This document shows, one piece after another, positions 11,527 to 23,748 of a stretch of 64,000 nt of DNA. Position 1 is the first letter of the stretch. Every line of letters begins with the position of its first letter. The DNA is taken from NCBI RefSeq assembly GCF_963576615.1, contig NC_088715.1, positions 56,268,190 through 56,332,189 on the forward strand, written 5' to 3'. Source of the stretch: Watersipora subatra. Taxonomy: Eukaryota; Bryozoa; Gymnolaemata; Cheilostomatida; Watersiporidae. Made by a program: the position numbers and the translations under genes. A model generated the notes under the pieces. The model worked only from the letters and a program-made list of their open reading frames with translations, had not been told where the DNA came from and did not search any database.

Positions 11527-14500
11527 TAAGTCCTACAGAAAGAAATGTGGTTATCAGCACAATTAAATTAGTTTGATGCCCATACGCAGCTAGACAATTT
11601 GTTTAATTTTTTGGCTGTTGTAATAATGAAAACTCAGAGTTTACACAGCTGTCTGCAGGTCTGAAGCAGGCCTTACCTCAGCCTGTGCAGAAAAAGTATT
11701 GTAACTCTTTGATGATTTCAATATAACAGAGAGAGTTTACTATCAGGCATGTACATTTTTGATGGTTTTAATTTATACGCTACAGCACGTACACTAATAT
11801 GTATAGACAATATACATACTGTATATGTTTAAACCAATAGCTGGGAGAGACTTGCCAAATGATTGGTTTAAAAGGCAATGATGAAAGCCTGCATTATTAT
11901 GAGCACAATTTTTGAAAAACAGTATTTTTGTATTGTATAACATGTTCTAGGACATACAAGTTTGAACCATACCAGTGATTTTAATGCCTTGCCAACCCCT
12001 TCTTGTAATCTCTGCTATCTGGTATGCCTATGGGATTTATTTGAAGATCTTAGGGCTTTCTGCAATGCTTAAAAACAGCACACAATTCACAAGCTATCGG
12101 CATGCGAAATGCATCATGACTAATCGCTTGTCAAGGAGAGAAGTTTAAAAAACACTGTAACATTAAGCGTCAATGAATTTTTTTTTCAAATCAGTCAATT
12201 TGAAGTTAATTACGTGATTGCAGCAGCATGCCCTATCTAGGGCAACAAGCCATAATGGAGAGCTAGATTTAATGATGAGAAGTTGTGGTTCATGTGACTC
12301 TATTTAACCCAACTGGCTCAATGTGAAGTCTGCATTGTGAACTACATGACATGTAAATCAATATAAAACAGTTGCAAATACTTCTAACAGATTAAAATAT
12401 ACATATTGGTGCAAATGTTTTAGAGGCAGCTCAAGTGAATAGAATTAGTCATAAATTGTAAAATAAACATGAAATCAGAAATAGGCAGTGAGTGTAACAA
12501 ATATTAATGTGTGTAAAAGTTCAACAGTTTGCTAAAATGAAATACACAAAATAATGGAGAAAAAATTGCCTTGTTGCCTTCTGTGGCTCGTCTTGGTAGA
12601 ATAAAATTGAAAATATTGTGGACTTTGAAACTTAAAAAAAAAACTTTATAAACTTAGAAACTTTATCACCAATAGGGTAAGCTTGTTAAGCCATATTGCT
12701 CAGGACAACAACTGCTGCTTTACTGACCGGATCTAGAGAGGACAGTAGACCAAGATGAGCCGAGAATGTGTAAAACTAAACAGAATTAGTGCACATCTTG
12801 GTGCCTAAAATAGTCCTAGTCTCAGCCACACCAATCGCAGCAGAAGCAGCAGCAGCTCTCCATCTTATTCATCCCAGCATTCAAAGACTGGAAAGATCAT
12901 TAGAATTTAATAAAAATGTACCCATTATATAGTCATGACACATCTGTTGAAGTAATTATCTATTACACCTTGAAAACAAAGAAGTCTGGGGCTGATTTTT
13001 ACTAGAAATATGTTTAAGAAATGGCTAAAAATAATATAAGTATTTAAATTTATTACATATATGTTAAAGCCTATAAAGTAAAAGCCTACTCATATTAAAA
13101 GATTTGATTGCACTGAAATATCACTTGGTACTGCGCTATGATGACACAGTGTAGTGGCAAGTTGTCACTGCCATTGATACAAGGTAAAAGATTTGGTAAA
13201 ATGTTATCTCAGCATTACAGCATCTACTGAAATGTCAGTATCTAGGTCGTTTCCAAATGACATCCACTGCTTTCATTTAGCTACCAATTATGAAGCCTGG
13301 TTATGTAATGTTAAACCAATTACTCATAACACAGAAAATCCCTCTCGCTACCCCTTTTATCTAGATAGTCTGTAAATCATAGGCCAATCATGAGAACATA
13401 TCATGTCCTATGCATATATAACAAAGTTATTCACTGCAACTGCTTGCTGTTTCATTTAATTTTTTTTCATATTTATTAGATAGAGCTATGGAAAAGTTAG
13501 AAACACTACACAAGTTTCTTTTCAGATTGATGATGTTTGATAGGTATAGAATTGGGCTCGATGTACATCGGGTTTTTTTAATCTCTGTTGTCTAAAGCAC
13601 GTCAACAGACTATCCTGCATACTATGCCGCAACTTTGATGCCACAAAATATCCTGATCTCACAAAAGGTTTGCTATTAAAAGTTGTTAAGTTTTTGAGTC
13701 ATTATAATTGCTCTTTTCTTTTATTTCCACACAACATCACTTGCTTTTACCAATTCTTCCATTAGCCTGTAAAATAAATTTCATACCAACATGTCGATAT
13801 CATGTAACTGCAAGGTTTAAAGACAAGGTCACAAAACATTTTTATGTTATTCTAATCACTTAGCTTTGGTAGGGGATTACGTTATTCTTGCAGATTAAGC
13901 GGATTAACAGTTGACATAAAACCATGGTCAGGGTTGTCACCATTATGAGAAAACATAACTACTCATTAATGAGCACTGCCCTCACTTGTGCTTGTATATA
14001 AAACTCATTGCAATTTCAACAATTGCCAGTCTAGACATCTATATATTTGCATTAGCCGTGCAGTAGCACTAGTAAGTGTGTCACAGTCATGATGCTGTCA
14101 GGATAATTGCATTACAAACTTTTACTATGGGTAGTATGCACTATACATGCTGTACAAGTATTATATAATGCATACTAATGAGTATCGATTCAGTGACAGT
14201 ATTACCTTCTGCACAGTGTGCAATGCTAAATACAGTGGAAGTGTTGCTAAGGTACATTTCGTAGTGTTACAAGCAATAAAAACCTCTGCATTACGGTTGA
14301 TTGTACATACATGCACAGTACATTTTCATGAAATATCATTCCAAAATCAAGTATAGTGTTGAAAATTGCAACACAATTGCAAGATGTGGATGGTATTAAA
14401 ATTTGAATGTACATGTAATTAGGCAAACAAGTTGATCACCACTAGCATATTGTAGCTTATATGATTGGAATCTGGAATATGATATGGGACTTACTAGACA

Positions 14501-15579
14501 AGTTCAGTAGTGCTAACAATAGTATTGAACGATCTTGTACAATGCAGTACAGATGCTTAGAAAGTCAGTAGTGTCAGCTGGTTCACAGTATCATTTTCAT
14601 ACTAATTCACAATTGCAGTACGCATGCAGTTTCAAGTATTTAAGAATGTGCATTAGTACTATGTATGAATTGCTGGGTTTTAGGTAATGAGTCATGAAAG
14701 TAAATAGGCAGTGGATGAAAGTAGGAAATTTACAGTAGGAGCACGATTTAAGTAACAGAAAATGTCCATTTTGCCTTGTAAAGTTGTAATGCGGTGGAAA
14801 ATTACTGCTTACTGAGCTGCAATTACACAATACAGATTTAACGCATCACAACTCTGAACCATTCACACAAATCAGCAGTCTGATTGCATTGCAATTGTTT
14901 AGCGGAGTTTAATCAGCAAGAGCTTGGTTTGAATGGGTCTAGTGTTATATCTAAAAGTACAAGTATACACCACAAAAAGTTGCATTGTTTCAATAGACAT
15001 TATTAAAACTGCAAATTAATAAAATGTTGCAAATAATCAACATTTCACTGTAAGTTTAAAGTCTGTTGTTAGAAAATTCTGAACAATGTTCATACTCCTT
15101 GAGATAATTTAATCTTTAGTTTTGCGCAATGAGAATGCCTAGGCAAGTAAATGCATTCAGCTAGTTTATAAACAACGCTTACATTAGTAGTGCTGCGGCT
15201 CACTGAGATTTTTTATTTTTATAAACAATCATGAAAACAATGTAGCATAGTAACAAACTTGCGTTGGTAAACTAAAAATTTTCTTTCCGAACTCAGAGTC
15301 ACGAAAAACTTCAAAGGCTGAAAAGAAATTAACTTCTAAAAGCTTTCCTTGAAGCAAAGCAGTTGCTACTGCTCAAGTATGTAAATTTGATGTAGCTTGT
15401 CATGTTTTCACTTTTCAGACCCAAACTATATATCTTACAAAGGCTTTAAAGATGTGGTTGCGTCAAAAGATTTGATTTAATTAAATTAAGACCCATAAAA
15501 GGCTGAAACATCAGCTACAATTTGATGCCATTTTCGTTTTTGTAGACCAACCCTGTTCAGAGATATATGAATTTAAGTG
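11527..15579. other. Long stretch without a supported gene
   Basis: Several 60-80 codon frames occur (near 13.2, 14.15 and 14.6 kb), but none shows a domain, a biased codon pattern or a coherent set of splice sites. No repeat shared with the rest of the window was recognised here. Confidence 0.45.
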
Positions 15580-15959
15580 GGGCCCGCTTTTAAAAAGCTC
15601 ACGTTCCAGCGGGTGCTTCTTTCGTGACGTCACAAGCAATATATCTGAAAAGAAACCACGAGCGATAAATATGAGGTAGCTTCCTTAGTCAATCATCAGC
15701 GCAAAATTTTTATATAGGCCGTAACAAATGTTGTCACTCGTAAGACGCGTTGGCTGTGATCTCAAATTTAGGAATTTTACTCTATTATTAAATCGCATGG
15801 ACATCGATATTTACTAAATTAATTAACATCATTACTTTAATCAATTACTCGATCGACACGATTTATTGGCGAACAACATGATTGTAAAAATTGCTGCGAA
15901 GGTGACTGTGAGTTTTCTTGGCATCAGGTAGTAAAAGTTCTACGGAGGAAGATTGGAAA
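15580..15959 (+). promoter_or_regulatory. Possible promoter with a perfect CRE
   Basis: A palindromic cAMP-response-element core TGACGTCA lies at 15625-15632 in a locally GC-richer segment, with TATATAGG downstream (about 15711). Upstream of the small candidate exon at 15960 this could be a promoter. The CRE core is 8 bp and can occur by chance in 64 kb, so the call is tentative. Confidence 0.25.
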
Positions 15960-16627
15960 ATGGAGGTAAATTTATCTTTTACTATGATTCTCCTATAGAG
16001 TTTCTTGTTGAGTTTACATTTAGATTATATTTCCCTGTTTGAGGCTGAAATGTAATTTCCTGCGCGTGCGAGATACGTATGCGCAGTGAATTTTTGATGG
16101 CTTCTTTTTAATCTTTAGCATCTAGCAATCCAATGGCTTAGATTGATGAATATACTAAAGGCAATATTTTAGTACTCAATAATACATGTACTAATTAATA
16201 AAATTACACATTTTTGCTATCACTAATTATCTTTTTATGTTTTTTTATCGGTTCTCCTAGCTGCATTTGCTTCAAATTTTCTGTGGCAGTTTTATCTAGT
16301 AAATTAGATTTATGATTTGACTTTAGATGTTCACTTTTCACTTGTAGAAAGTGAAAAAAATTGATTGATCAATGCAAATCTTTAATTTCCAGAACCGAAG
16401 CTCCGAATCGTTGGCTTGGCGTACTTGTGCCTTTGTTAAACGTTTATTCGTTTTTAAAATTACACTCACAGTCTATCAAACTCCGAATTTGAAAGCTTTC
16501 AGTAGATACGCTTTAGAATGACATATTTATGAATGACATATATTTATTGCCTTTGTGTTACTGATTACAGGATGTTTATGTCGTCCCACCATCCGAAGCA
16601 GCTTTGTCAGTATGGAAACTGCCATAA
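15960..16627 (+). CDS. Candidate two-exon micropeptide gene
   Basis: ATGGAG at 15960-15965 is followed at once by the donor GTAAAT. A good acceptor (TGATTACAG) ends at 16570, and the joined frame reads GAT GTT TAT... to TAA at 16625-16627. The product would be only 20 residues, M-E plus DVYVVPPSEAALSVWKLP. A polyadenylation signal AATAAA follows near 16753, and the CRE-bearing segment lies just upstream. The arrangement is gene-like, but a micropeptide of this size cannot be distinguished from chance or from a non-coding RNA by inspection. Confidence 0.15.
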
Positions 16628-17074
16628 AGGGAAAAGAGAGACTTGAATGTGTGCTGTATAAACCATGTTTTGTTTAAGTTTCTTGCAGTAGATGAATTTG
16701 TCTTATTGTAACAGCTAAAACTATGTGAGTGGCCACGAATTGATGAATATTTTTAATAAAAGCTTTACGCCGGGATGAAAATATTTTGCTTGTAAAAATT
16801 ATATAATAGAATTATATTGTTGACGATAATGCAAAACACGATTTACAGAATATTGTATTGAATTGGATATGGTATATGGATGTTCGCAGAACTGGAGAAT
16901 GTGAGTTCAAATCCAGTTTGCAGCAGACTTCTCATCCTTAAAACTCTATCCCTATGTATATTATTTTCAAAGGTAGTAAGAAACTAGTTTTCAGTGTTGG
17001 CAATGATATACGGCCGCGCCCCAAGGATAGGCGACGGACATAATGTGGGCGGGGCTTTTGGGAGGCTGTATACA

Positions 17075-17106
17075 GTGTCGTATAGGGACATGTCCCTATA
17101 CGACAC
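17075..17106. repeat. Perfect 32-bp palindrome in a GC-rich patch
   Basis: GTGTCGTATAGGGACA is followed immediately by its exact reverse complement, with no loop. It sits between GGCTGTATAC and GGCTGTATAT, in about 130 bp that is clearly richer in GC than its surroundings (from CGGCCGCGCCCC at about 17012 to GGTAGCGGCGGAAG at 17128). It may be a cruciform-prone site or a remnant of fused transposon ends. Confidence 0.8.
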
Positions 17107-17134
17107 GGGCTGTATATCGTTAGTGTGGGTAGCG

Positions 17135-19719
17135 GCGGAAGTGTGCTGATACAAAGACCTTATTATACAGTTAACTTGACAGAATTACCGTAGACCGGTA
17201 GAATTGGTAGTCGGTACTCAAATGTTTACACAGCAATTAGAGAAAGTGAGCAAGACAAATTTTCAATTTTTGTTGTTTGAGGCCTTTGAAACATTCATAA
17301 TAATGTATCTGTAGTAGGGTTTAAAGTTTTATTCTAACCAGCATGAGCAAATACAAAATAAAGTATATGCCGATAGAGCCGCGTAGGACTAGACTTTTAT
17401 CGCAAATAGCCGATGTGAATACGAGATATATTGACAGATAAATTCACTTGTGACATCATTTTGGGCAAGTCTGGGCATGTTTTTTTTTGCCTGAGCGTTT
17501 TTACGGCGACCATATTTTTCTGAATTTAATCTTCAAATATCTTGGCAATGAGATTGCCTAACGCAACAAACAGCATATCAACTGATAGAGAAAAAAATGC
17601 TTTCTTTTAAGATCAACTCAAATTTGACACAACCACATCTTTAACAGTAAAAGCCCTACCAACAGAAAACAGTATAAGCCTACAAGCGTTGCGAGGTAGC
17701 ATCATATCCTAAAAAACAAATGAGCTAACAACGACTTTTTTCTATATATGTTGGGTAATATGTGATGTGCTCTCATGTGTGACACAACAGTTGTGATGCA
17801 GTCCACCAAAAAAATTCACAGACGTTGAAAATAATCACTTTTTGTCAGATTTAGCTTTCTGTAGCAGAGTTTAATGTATGACACAAGCTAATTAAAGTTA
17901 TCAAAGCGTTTTTCATGAAAATATTAAAATGTTGATATCATCTACATGTAAATTGTTGCAACTTTTACGTACTATTTATTGAGTATAACGCATAACTAAT
18001 CTTGATGTCATTATTTGGCAACTAATTTCCATAAACTTTTTGAAACAAATATTTTGAAAGGGTCCATTACATAAAATTTTAAAAAGTGTTTTAAAAAACT
18101 ATTGGCATTTTTCAATTTGTTGAATTTCTGCATGTGGTTTTATGTGATTTGGTTGCTGGGATGTTTCAAAATTAAAATTGTTAACATTTAAGTGCAATTA
18201 TAAGGCTCAGAAGAAAAAGATTTCTCCAAAAATTATGTCAATCGTTGCACTTCCTGCTTTTTTCTCCCGTAATGCCATCGGCTATTGCAGCCAAGTTGCA
18301 GTGTTATGCATCTTTATTTACATACATCTTATTTTGTGTTTGCTTATGGTTGTTTAAATTAAAATTAAAATATAGGCCTATACTTAGATACATTGCTATA
18401 GCTGTTTCAAACTTTTTAAATATAGTTTGATTAGAATTAGTCCCATTGTTTTCCATTAACTACTGTATGAACACATGAGGAATCATTGATAATGAGACAG
18501 TATGTCTATTTTGATAAACAACAAGCATGACTATTGATGTAATTTTTGAGGTCTGGGCACATTTATTTTCTTGTGAGCATTGTAATTGGAATTGAGTTTC
18601 GCAAACTTTAATCTTAAAATATCATGCTTGTCCGAACTCCGAAAACCACCAGCAAAATTCCATATGATAAAAAAACTTCAATACTTTTTGATTAACTCTT
18701 CAAATACTTGACAGGTAAAATTGCCTTAAAGGTATTAAAGTAAATGAACTATGTATAAAAATTGAGACTAAAATGTCACAAGCATCTTAATTACTGTTTA
18801 AACCATATAAGAATTGCTGACATTTCGGGAAGCACAGCGAGAGTTATATTAACGTGTAATAGACAGCAAGGAGAACCACACGTTTTTAAAAAGCTTGCGA
18901 AAAATCACGGCAGCTTTGACAATCCATCATAAGTGGCCTCTGAGCACAAGTTTTCTCATCCTGCATATATGCAAAAGCTGCAAACAAGATGCCTGGATGC
19001 TTGTATAGGCAGTTCATTAGCTCAGCCTTTTCATTAGCCTTTTCATCACCCAATACAAATTCCAACCAGTTCTATTTGTAGATGGATGAGAGTGTAAACT
19101 AATCAGCGGTAGTGTTTTTTTAAATAGTTTTTACAAATTTTTGTTGCTCTTTGCTGATTTACTAGCCATAGTACAAGATTGCTAGGATTGTTCTTGGTCA
19201 GTGTGACGACCTAATCTTCTAAGCTCTCATTATCCTTGTGTTTTTCTTTTAACTGTCTCTGGCAGTAATGTTTCATGAATGGGTCAAATTCTAAAAACTA
19301 TATCTCAGCAAATTATCACAGCAGGAATTTATTTTTCAAAAATTATTTTTTCGTTGCAACTTTTCAGTCTTAACCTATTACAGAAAATTTTATTAAATTT
19401 TGCATGCTTGTCACACAAACTAAGCAAACAGCCCATTTATTCAGTAGTATCATTTTTAAGCGACACAGATAATTGCTTGAGAATAGCAAAGCACATCTGC
19501 CCTTTATCTTTGGTAAACTGTATTGTTATGAAAGTAATGTGCAAGCTATCTTCACAACTAACTGTCAACCATGGTAATGTTATGCAGATGTAAGTGTGTC
19601 ATGAGTAGATTATCAACAAACAATTTTTTCCAAACTGTTTATATATACCAGTACAGCCTACACTAACATATGTGTCAATAAAGTATAGTGAGTATGCCTA
19701 GGCAAACAATTTAAACCAA
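17135..19719. other. No gene seen
   Basis: AT-rich sequence. A 104-codon frame at 19279-19593 is hydrophobic and AT-driven with no recognised motif, and I do not call it. No repeats shared with other parts of the window were found. Confidence 0.4.
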
Positions 19720-20095
19720 TTGAAGCTGAATGGTGGAGCTGGTAGCGGCATTCTTGGGAATCAGTTTGCATGTTGTAGGTTTGACTTCCCTATTACGCAA
19801 TGTTTATCCCAAACCTCCGACCATGGCTTGGAACCAAGGAGGTCCAGGGCTCTTATTACCAGAAAGAGCCCTGGACAGTCTGGCACGCGTGCCTACCCTG
19901 TCAGTCTGGCACGCTGAATTTGCAAAATTATTACACATAGCTGCAAGGTGGTTAAGCTGAGCCATCGTTAGGGTGCACAGCTGCTCAGCCAAATATTTTG
20001 AGTTCAAATCTCCGTGCAATGTTTTTCCTAACCTTTATATTTAGCTTTAGACAGATGGACAGACACGGCTTTTATTAATATTTTTAGTATCATTC
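19720..20095 (+). mobile_element. tRNA-derived SINE-like unit, possibly dimeric
   Basis: Two stretches resemble tRNA internal promoters. The first has GGAGCTGGTAGCGGCA with GTAGGTTTGACTTCCC. The second has GAGTTCAAATCTCCGTGCA (a B-box relative) followed by CAGATGGACAGACACGG and a T-rich tail. A perfect 13-bp hairpin lies between them. The pattern suggests an old SINE-type retroposon. I see no clear target-site duplication and no second copy of this exact family in the window. Confidence 0.4.
19842..19876. repeat. Hairpin, 13-bp perfect arms
   Basis: GTCCAGGGCTCTT and AAGAGCCCTGGAC flank the 9-nt loop ATTACCAGA. It lies inside the SINE-like unit. AGTCTGGCACGC follows and is repeated shortly afterwards. 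Confidence 0.75.
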
Positions 20096-23000
20096 TAAAA
20101 ACTGTCTTCACAACCAAGTGGCTGGTAGTAGGTGAGGCAAGGCCTTAGCTTGAGGAATTTGACTTTAACGAGTCCTTCTACTGAGGAGTCTTCCTTAAAA
20201 TCTGACATAAATATTCCTATAAAGTATACCTATATGAGTATAGTCACTGATATGGACCATTACACAAAGAGGGCTCCTGTTTGTAAACTAAGGAAAGAGA
20301 AGATAATTCTGACAACTTATGGAGAAGTGCTTTCTGCAAATCCTACTATTTTAACTGACTTTAGATTCATCAGTATTCATAAGAATACTAGCTCCTAGCA
20401 GCACTGTTTTCTAAGTTGTTTGAAAAACTGTTGAGCACTGCCCTCAGAGAGATATGAGAGAAGCTAGGTGATTAATGTCTCAATCACTCCAATTACTACA
20501 GATAACACTTTCGCTTGGACATTCTCCAGCCTTCAAAGCTCAAATCTTGCCCTTTGTACATCTTCTTAATATCTTTTTTTTAGTCTTGCATCACTTGGGA
20601 TGGTTATATAACTAATCTAAACCCATGTTGTTTCTTTTATGATTAGTTCTAAACCTTTCATTTTGTCATTTTCAGACACTGGCTCTACCCTATTGTTATA
20701 CCAATATGCTGTGTGTGGCATGTGATGCTTCTCACAGAAAGTCCAGCAACCTGCTGCAGTCACTTGATCATGTCGATGGTTGTATTATGTTTGTGCAATC
20801 TTTGAGCACTCATTTACAATATGGCTGGTACATCCTTTGTCTTACACAATCTGAATTTAACATCATTCATACTCTTCTCAATCCATGCTTTCCTGGCATT
20901 GGTTTGCAGTGCTTAGTCTTGTGCTGCTGTTATTAGACCATCTACCTCTTTCTAAAGGCTTCTTCTTGTCATCCACTTTTGTGTCCCCGTACTCTCTGAT
21001 TACTTGTTTTTATTTGTTATTTTTCATTCATCAGTTTCGGTGTATATTATCTGGCATAGCAAATTTCCGTTTTTCTCTAAATTCTATATTTGTATGTCTT
21101 CTTCATTGTTAGTTATCAGTTCATTTAAAATATGTATAATTTCTTCACTCTGGTCATTGTGTATTTCTTCAGAATGCGGCCTTCATACTTTACAGTTATT
21201 ATTGTTATTATTATTACTAGTCCCATGGCAGTCCGCTGTATCTTGAGGAATGGTCATGTGTGTCGATAATGTGCCGAGAATAAGTATATTTACGGTTATT
21301 CTATCCTTAAAGAAGGCAGCTCATTATTGCATGCATTAAGGTAGTCGACTCTTAAGCTGTATACCACACATTTGAAACCAATAAAAACAATTATTTCTAA
21401 ATCTCTAACCCTGGCTGCAGAGGCCCAGACAAAAATTCCATATACTATAGAAATGATTGACCAGTGTCTGTTCTGTTTGATGTGCTGTTATTAAAACAGG
21501 TAGAAAAAGAATGCCTGAACTGGTTCTTCATTAAATGAAGTAATGCGCTTAAACACTCTCTGCTTGATAAGGTAGCATTTTATTGGCAAAAGGCAATGTT
21601 TTATTATTCACAATTATATAAATATAAAATGCTAGTAGAAGCAAGAAAATATCTTCTTTGTAACTATTGATGCATCATTGTAGTAGTAGCCAATGAACTA
21701 AGACAAAATAACTGGCGTTTTGCTGCCTTCATCGCAAAACTAGCTGCATGCGATTCTCACAGTATGTTTGTTCAATTGTAGACAGAACAGTGTAAGCTTG
21801 TTAATTAGTGGCTTGCTTAATGGCCTGTTCATGGTTTTCTGAACACCTGTTAAGAAGTCGATTAACACTTTCAAGCAGTATAGGCCGTGCGCCAAGGCAG
21901 TTTATCTTGCATTTCCATTGGCACCGTTTTTCAGGGGAAATTTATGCAGTGATTTAGACTAATTGTTGTATGGATAATTCAAAGCTGAAGAAGTGCCGTA
22001 GCTGTCATTTCCACTTCTATGATAGATTTGATAAAAATGATTTTTTAGGATTTATCTCCCCTGTAAAAACGATTCCTTCCATAGAAGCATCAGATTAGCA
22101 ACTTTTTCATCAAAATTATTTTGCAGTGATTTAGAATGTCAGGGTAAAATCAAAATTTACCCTCTATCTATTGTTGAACATTCCATATCCTATGATTATT
22201 ACATGCGCACTTAAATTATATACATGTACATACGTATATGTACATAGGTATATAACTGTACATTTCAATAGCTTGATTTTACAATTCAAAATAAAAACAT
22301 TATAACTATGTTTTATAAACTGACTCTGATGAATCATACAAAATAATAAAAACACATTGTGAACATTTTGTATGTGTTTGAATAATGGTGTTTCTACTTT
22401 TGTAGAAATTATCTTTTAAATTTATTTGTTATTGTATCGTATTTTTTTAATTATGTATCAATATGTTGTTGATTAATTAACATTAATAACCAAAGACAAA
22501 TTTTTTAGCGTAGTTCTGCATGATCATACTATGTTTGCATAAATTTATTGATGTGTGCTATTTATTTTTGGCACCCTTGGGAGGTAATAAAATACAAACT
22601 AATTTAATTGGTTTTAATGCATTTACAACTTTTTGGATAAAAATGTTAGGTAAACCAGCTGTTCTAGTACCTACCATTCAGTCCCTTTTTGCCATGACCA
22701 TAACCAGTCAGCCAACATCCACATTTGCAAACTATATTTGTTGTGCAATAAATAAAATGCTATGAATTTTTGTACCTTGTGGAAAAGTAGTCAATTTACA
22801 GACAAGTTCGAAAGATAGACTACCATCATCGAAATCAAACCATCAGTTTTGCGGTTTTATATTCACAAACCACTTCTTGGTAATTCAATTCATAATTGGT
22901 TTGTTTTTCTTTTACATCCCAAAACACTTTGATTTCATGCCTGATAAAAACCTGCCTATAAAAGCTCTGCTGGCAGCCATCAGTTGTGCATTTTATGGCA

Positions 23001-23100
23001 AACTTTGGTGTAAGGAGACTTAACTTTTATAGTGTGAACAAATTTTACCAAAGAATTCATTAATTTTTGGACACAAATCAACGAGGAGACAACTCCAAGT
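20096..23100. other. No supported gene
   Basis: An 88-codon frame at 20132-20398 has reasonably protein-like composition but no splice support or recognisable domain. Frames near 20.7-21.2 kb are T-rich and leucine/cysteine/serine-heavy and look compositional. 22.2-22.5 kb is very AT-rich with small TACATGTA-type palindromes. Confidence 0.4.
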
Positions 23101-23139
23101 TCAAAACTACCTCTAACGAAATTAAAAATATATCCATGA

Positions 23140-23251
23140 TAGGAGGCAAAACTGTTCCGCCTCCTATTATCAATTTGCTATACACATTTTGAATAATTTT
23201 TATATATACGAAGGCCTCTTATTAGGGGGCCTCCCATCCTACATATTTTGA

Positions 23252-23252
<1 letters not shown>
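23140..23252. repeat. CCTCCTA/TAGGAGG repeat block next to a TA tract
   Basis: Contains CATGATAGGAGGC, CGCCTCCTATTATC and GGGGGCCTCCCATCC in opposing orientations, immediately left of the TA microsatellite at 23253. A similar block precedes the TA tract at 59198, another surrounds the TA tract at 44847, and TAGGAGG is also the core of the 29-bp satellite monomer at 45-47 kb. Confidence 0.55.

Positions 23253-23306
<54 letters not shown>
23253..23306. repeat. (TA)n microsatellite at the left edge of the near-identical duplication
   Basis: About 54 bp of TA. The near-identical sequence shared with 59.2-64.0 kb begins within or at the right edge of this tract. Left of it the two regions differ. 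Confidence 0.9.
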
Positions 23307-23310
<4 letters not shown>

Positions 23311-23748
23311 GATGTAATAATAATTACTATAAATATTTAAAATGAATGAAAGAATGAAAAAAGCAAACTCTAACAATCATCCAAAATCTATTAACCCAGA
23401 ATATGTATTTGTAATAATCGGATGTTAGCACGATCCCCGGGCATTGTTGAATATCTAAAATCCTAGTTTAGTATTAGCGCTCACTGGGTTTAAGAGCACC
23501 GATTGTCACAAAAAAGCTCTGCCTCAATGGCAGCAAAAGGGATCGATGACCTAAAGCTAAATGATAATTATGACATCACACTGTGGGAACAACAACCAAG
23601 TGTTTTTTTATTGCAGGACACACTGTTGACACCCTGTTTTTCATAGTTCTATAATTCTTTGTGTATTGAATATAGGCTCATTCGAAGCCAAGACTCTGAA
23701 GTACTGAAATATATAACAAAAGTACTGATATAATTGATGTGCTTTATT

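Noticed and set aside
12830..12860. CAG-type triplet run
   Set aside because: Only a few imperfect repeats, with no coding frame or expansion.
16868..16930. B-box-like GTGAGTTCAAATCCAGT, considered as a tRNA or SINE
   Set aside because: No matching A box at the right distance and no second copy of the surrounding sequence, so no call was made.
19279..19593. 104-codon plus-strand frame
   Set aside because: Composition follows the AT-rich background, with no domain, no upstream promoter logic and no splice partners.
20132..20398. 88-codon plus-strand frame with protein-like composition
   Set aside because: No recognisable family and no splice borders or homologue in the window; I could not separate it from chance.
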